Below are positions 13,401-13,609 of a stretch of 13,609 nt of DNA, piece after piece. The position numbers were made by a program, and so were the translations under genes. A model generated the notes under the pieces. That model had not been told where the DNA came from, ran no database searches, and saw nothing but the letters and a program-made list of their open reading frames with translations. The stretch is from Nitriliruptoraceae bacterium (GTDB taxonomy: Bacteria > Actinomycetota > Nitriliruptoria > Nitriliruptorales > Nitriliruptoraceae): positions 1 to 13,609 of the forward strand of contig SKTN01000027.1 of NCBI GenBank assembly GCA_007117945.1. Direction: 5' to 3'. Each line of letters starts with the position of its first letter. Within the stretch, counting starts at the first letter, position 1.

Positions 13401-13609
13401 CGGCAGGACGAGGTTGCGGATGGTCGCGTACCCACCTGCGGCACCCAGCGCCAGGCCACCGGCGACGCCGAGCATCCGGCGGCGGTCCTGGTCCTTGGCG
13501 AGCTGCAGCTCCTCCTCGGGCAGGGACTCGTCGACGTTGGCGGTGTTGTGGATCGCACCCCGGAAGGGCAGGAACCACAGGAGGGCGAACATCACCGAGG
13601 CGGCGAAGA
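10404..13609 (-). CDS. Molybdopterin oxidoreductase, TtrA/PsrA/ArrA-like catalytic subunit, 5' end cut
   Basis: The product is a DMSO-reductase-superfamily catalytic subunit, at least 1063 residues numbered from the GTG at 13595. The [4Fe-4S] site is CLSCDARC (Cys87, Cys90, Cys94) plus Cys141 in LCMKG. YDPYRIRLPLKRSG follows. The probable Mo ligand is Cys261 in SHTDLCQMNW, a pattern like tetrathionate and polysulfide reductases. The dinucleotide-binding C-terminal domain runs from about residue 905 (YVEIHPRDAAEYGITTGDRVRI). Length and motifs fit TtrA best; arsenate or polysulfide reductase relatives remain possible. A Tat-like DRRRMLGVAGG lies at 37-47, followed by a hydrophobic run. Upstream of it the frame is also hydrophobic (FAASVMFALLWFLPF) and stays open to the window edge. 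No Shine-Dalgarno precedes 13595 or 13592, so the true start lies outside. mobB follows. Confidence 0.9.
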   Translation of the reverse strand, partial: FAASVMFALLWFLPFRGAIHNTANVDESLPEEELQLAKDQDRRRMLGVAGGLALGAAGGYATIRNLVLPTYNPREPSPTGPTADRVVNSICLSCDARCGTRALVDGEGKVRQMFGNPFHPASTMNKPIPFETSLDDSLRTNGTLCMKGVSGIQYLYDPYRIRLPLKRSGPRGSGEFEVISWDQLLEDVVEGGQLFSHLGEDREIEGLRAVNDNETPIDEDAPELGPKSYGLVWNTGRGQTPRSNFIQRFLEAFGSPNYVSHTDLCQMNWYVANYLTTGRYVEDVSITNQLFGDIVNGEFMMLFGVNLGGGWKPAVNTSAPILANRHADGDGYLVLVDPYVPHGRHYADEWVGIKPATDAAMVLAMIQWILDHGREDVGYLENTSRAAADADGEPTWTNSAYLVITEEDHERRGNFVRAEDVGIGGDEFVVRNGGQLATHLDVDAGDLYVEDTIELADGTEVAVKSSLQLLRDEAFARSIEEWSELCDVPAAEIERLAEMFVSHGRRATASSYRGATMHSQGIYAGLAINSLNMLIGNMNWKGGVVRNSSGPGWNSGLYDLATIEDAPVVSGAHVSRIDARSDIAYEDTTEFRRKLEENGDGYPSTRPWFPFTHAGITTEAIAAAHSSYPYDVKIWINYFINQRHSVPGGIRFEDTFSDPDKIPLFISVDTTISETSIYADYIVPDVMFLDGQYGFMGQQVGAVTAWGSAIRQPVVEPLTGRIDDGRPMQMENFLIDAALKLGLPGFGEDAIPGDPEGPHAGQRFPLFKAEDFAVRGVANFAHNAGVDPAPAEEIEYVSTFPVALHRDVMTDEEWERAVAVLARGGYFDPPEDAWDADGRHTIGVELDDRAPLQMWHEGLATTKESQTGRDRWGGATYREPEDGIGRLLSEQDADYPFTVVTFRLATRTKARTAYDYWAIETMPENYVEIHPRDAAEYGITTGDRVRIASRSGSAEGVAKISPRVRPGVLAGTHHFGHTQQGVGEWTITGGAIDAVAGGREYSPVLHNMTASNVDGDQVHGDDRRAKRGFNVNDAMRRNDDVLDDMPLVDNAGGGTVFLDSRVQIEKV

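Overview
The window is strongly GC-rich, with third codon positions almost all G or C. It carries an F420-pathway gene (cofC/fbiD) divergent from gpsA, a neighbourhood also known from mycobacteria. Several genes look leaderless, with a TAnnnT -10 box 6-8 nt before an ATG or GTG. Together this points to the chromosome of an actinobacterium (Actinomycetota), possibly a deep-branching lineage; I cannot place it more closely. I see no rRNA, tRNA, insertion sequence, phage gene or CRISPR array. Coding density is high and no gene-free stretch exceeds about 150 bases.

Layout, left half. A chloramphenicol-phosphotransferase-like kinase (586-5, minus) and gpsA (1736-729, minus) are separated by a 36-bp tandem repeat. 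cofC (1812-2459, plus) diverges from gpsA and converges on a LapA-domain membrane protein (3211-2519, minus). That gene diverges from a small degenerate cold-shock-domain protein (3288-3494, plus). An unrecognised gene with faint ADP-ribosyltransferase-like features (4337-3534, minus) diverges from a tandem GNAT acetyltransferase (4418-5545, plus).

Layout, right half. serB (6759-5554, minus) diverges from a dapC-like aminotransferase (6817-7995, plus). A minus-strand block then runs from the right edge: a large molybdopterin oxidoreductase of the tetrathionate/polysulfide/arsenate-reductase type (13609-10404, cut by the edge), a perfect 18-bp hairpin, mobB (10306-9680), an ArsR-type repressor with a CxC thiol site (9560-9189), and a DUF368 membrane protein (9099-7981) whose 3' end overlaps that of dapC.

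How the genes work together. gpsA, serB and dapC serve core metabolism: glycerol phosphate for lipids, serine, and diaminopimelate for lysine and cell wall. DUF368 proteins are linked to recycling of polyprenyl-phosphate, the cell-wall lipid carrier. mobB next to a Mo enzyme fits supply of its bis-MGD cofactor. The less ordinary parts are the right-end Mo enzyme with its hydrophobic N-terminal lead-in, the ArsR/DUF368 pair, the ART-like gene, the Walker-A Lys-to-Arg kinase, and the split between leaderless and Shine-Dalgarno starts. No clearly new multi-gene defence or mobile system is visible.
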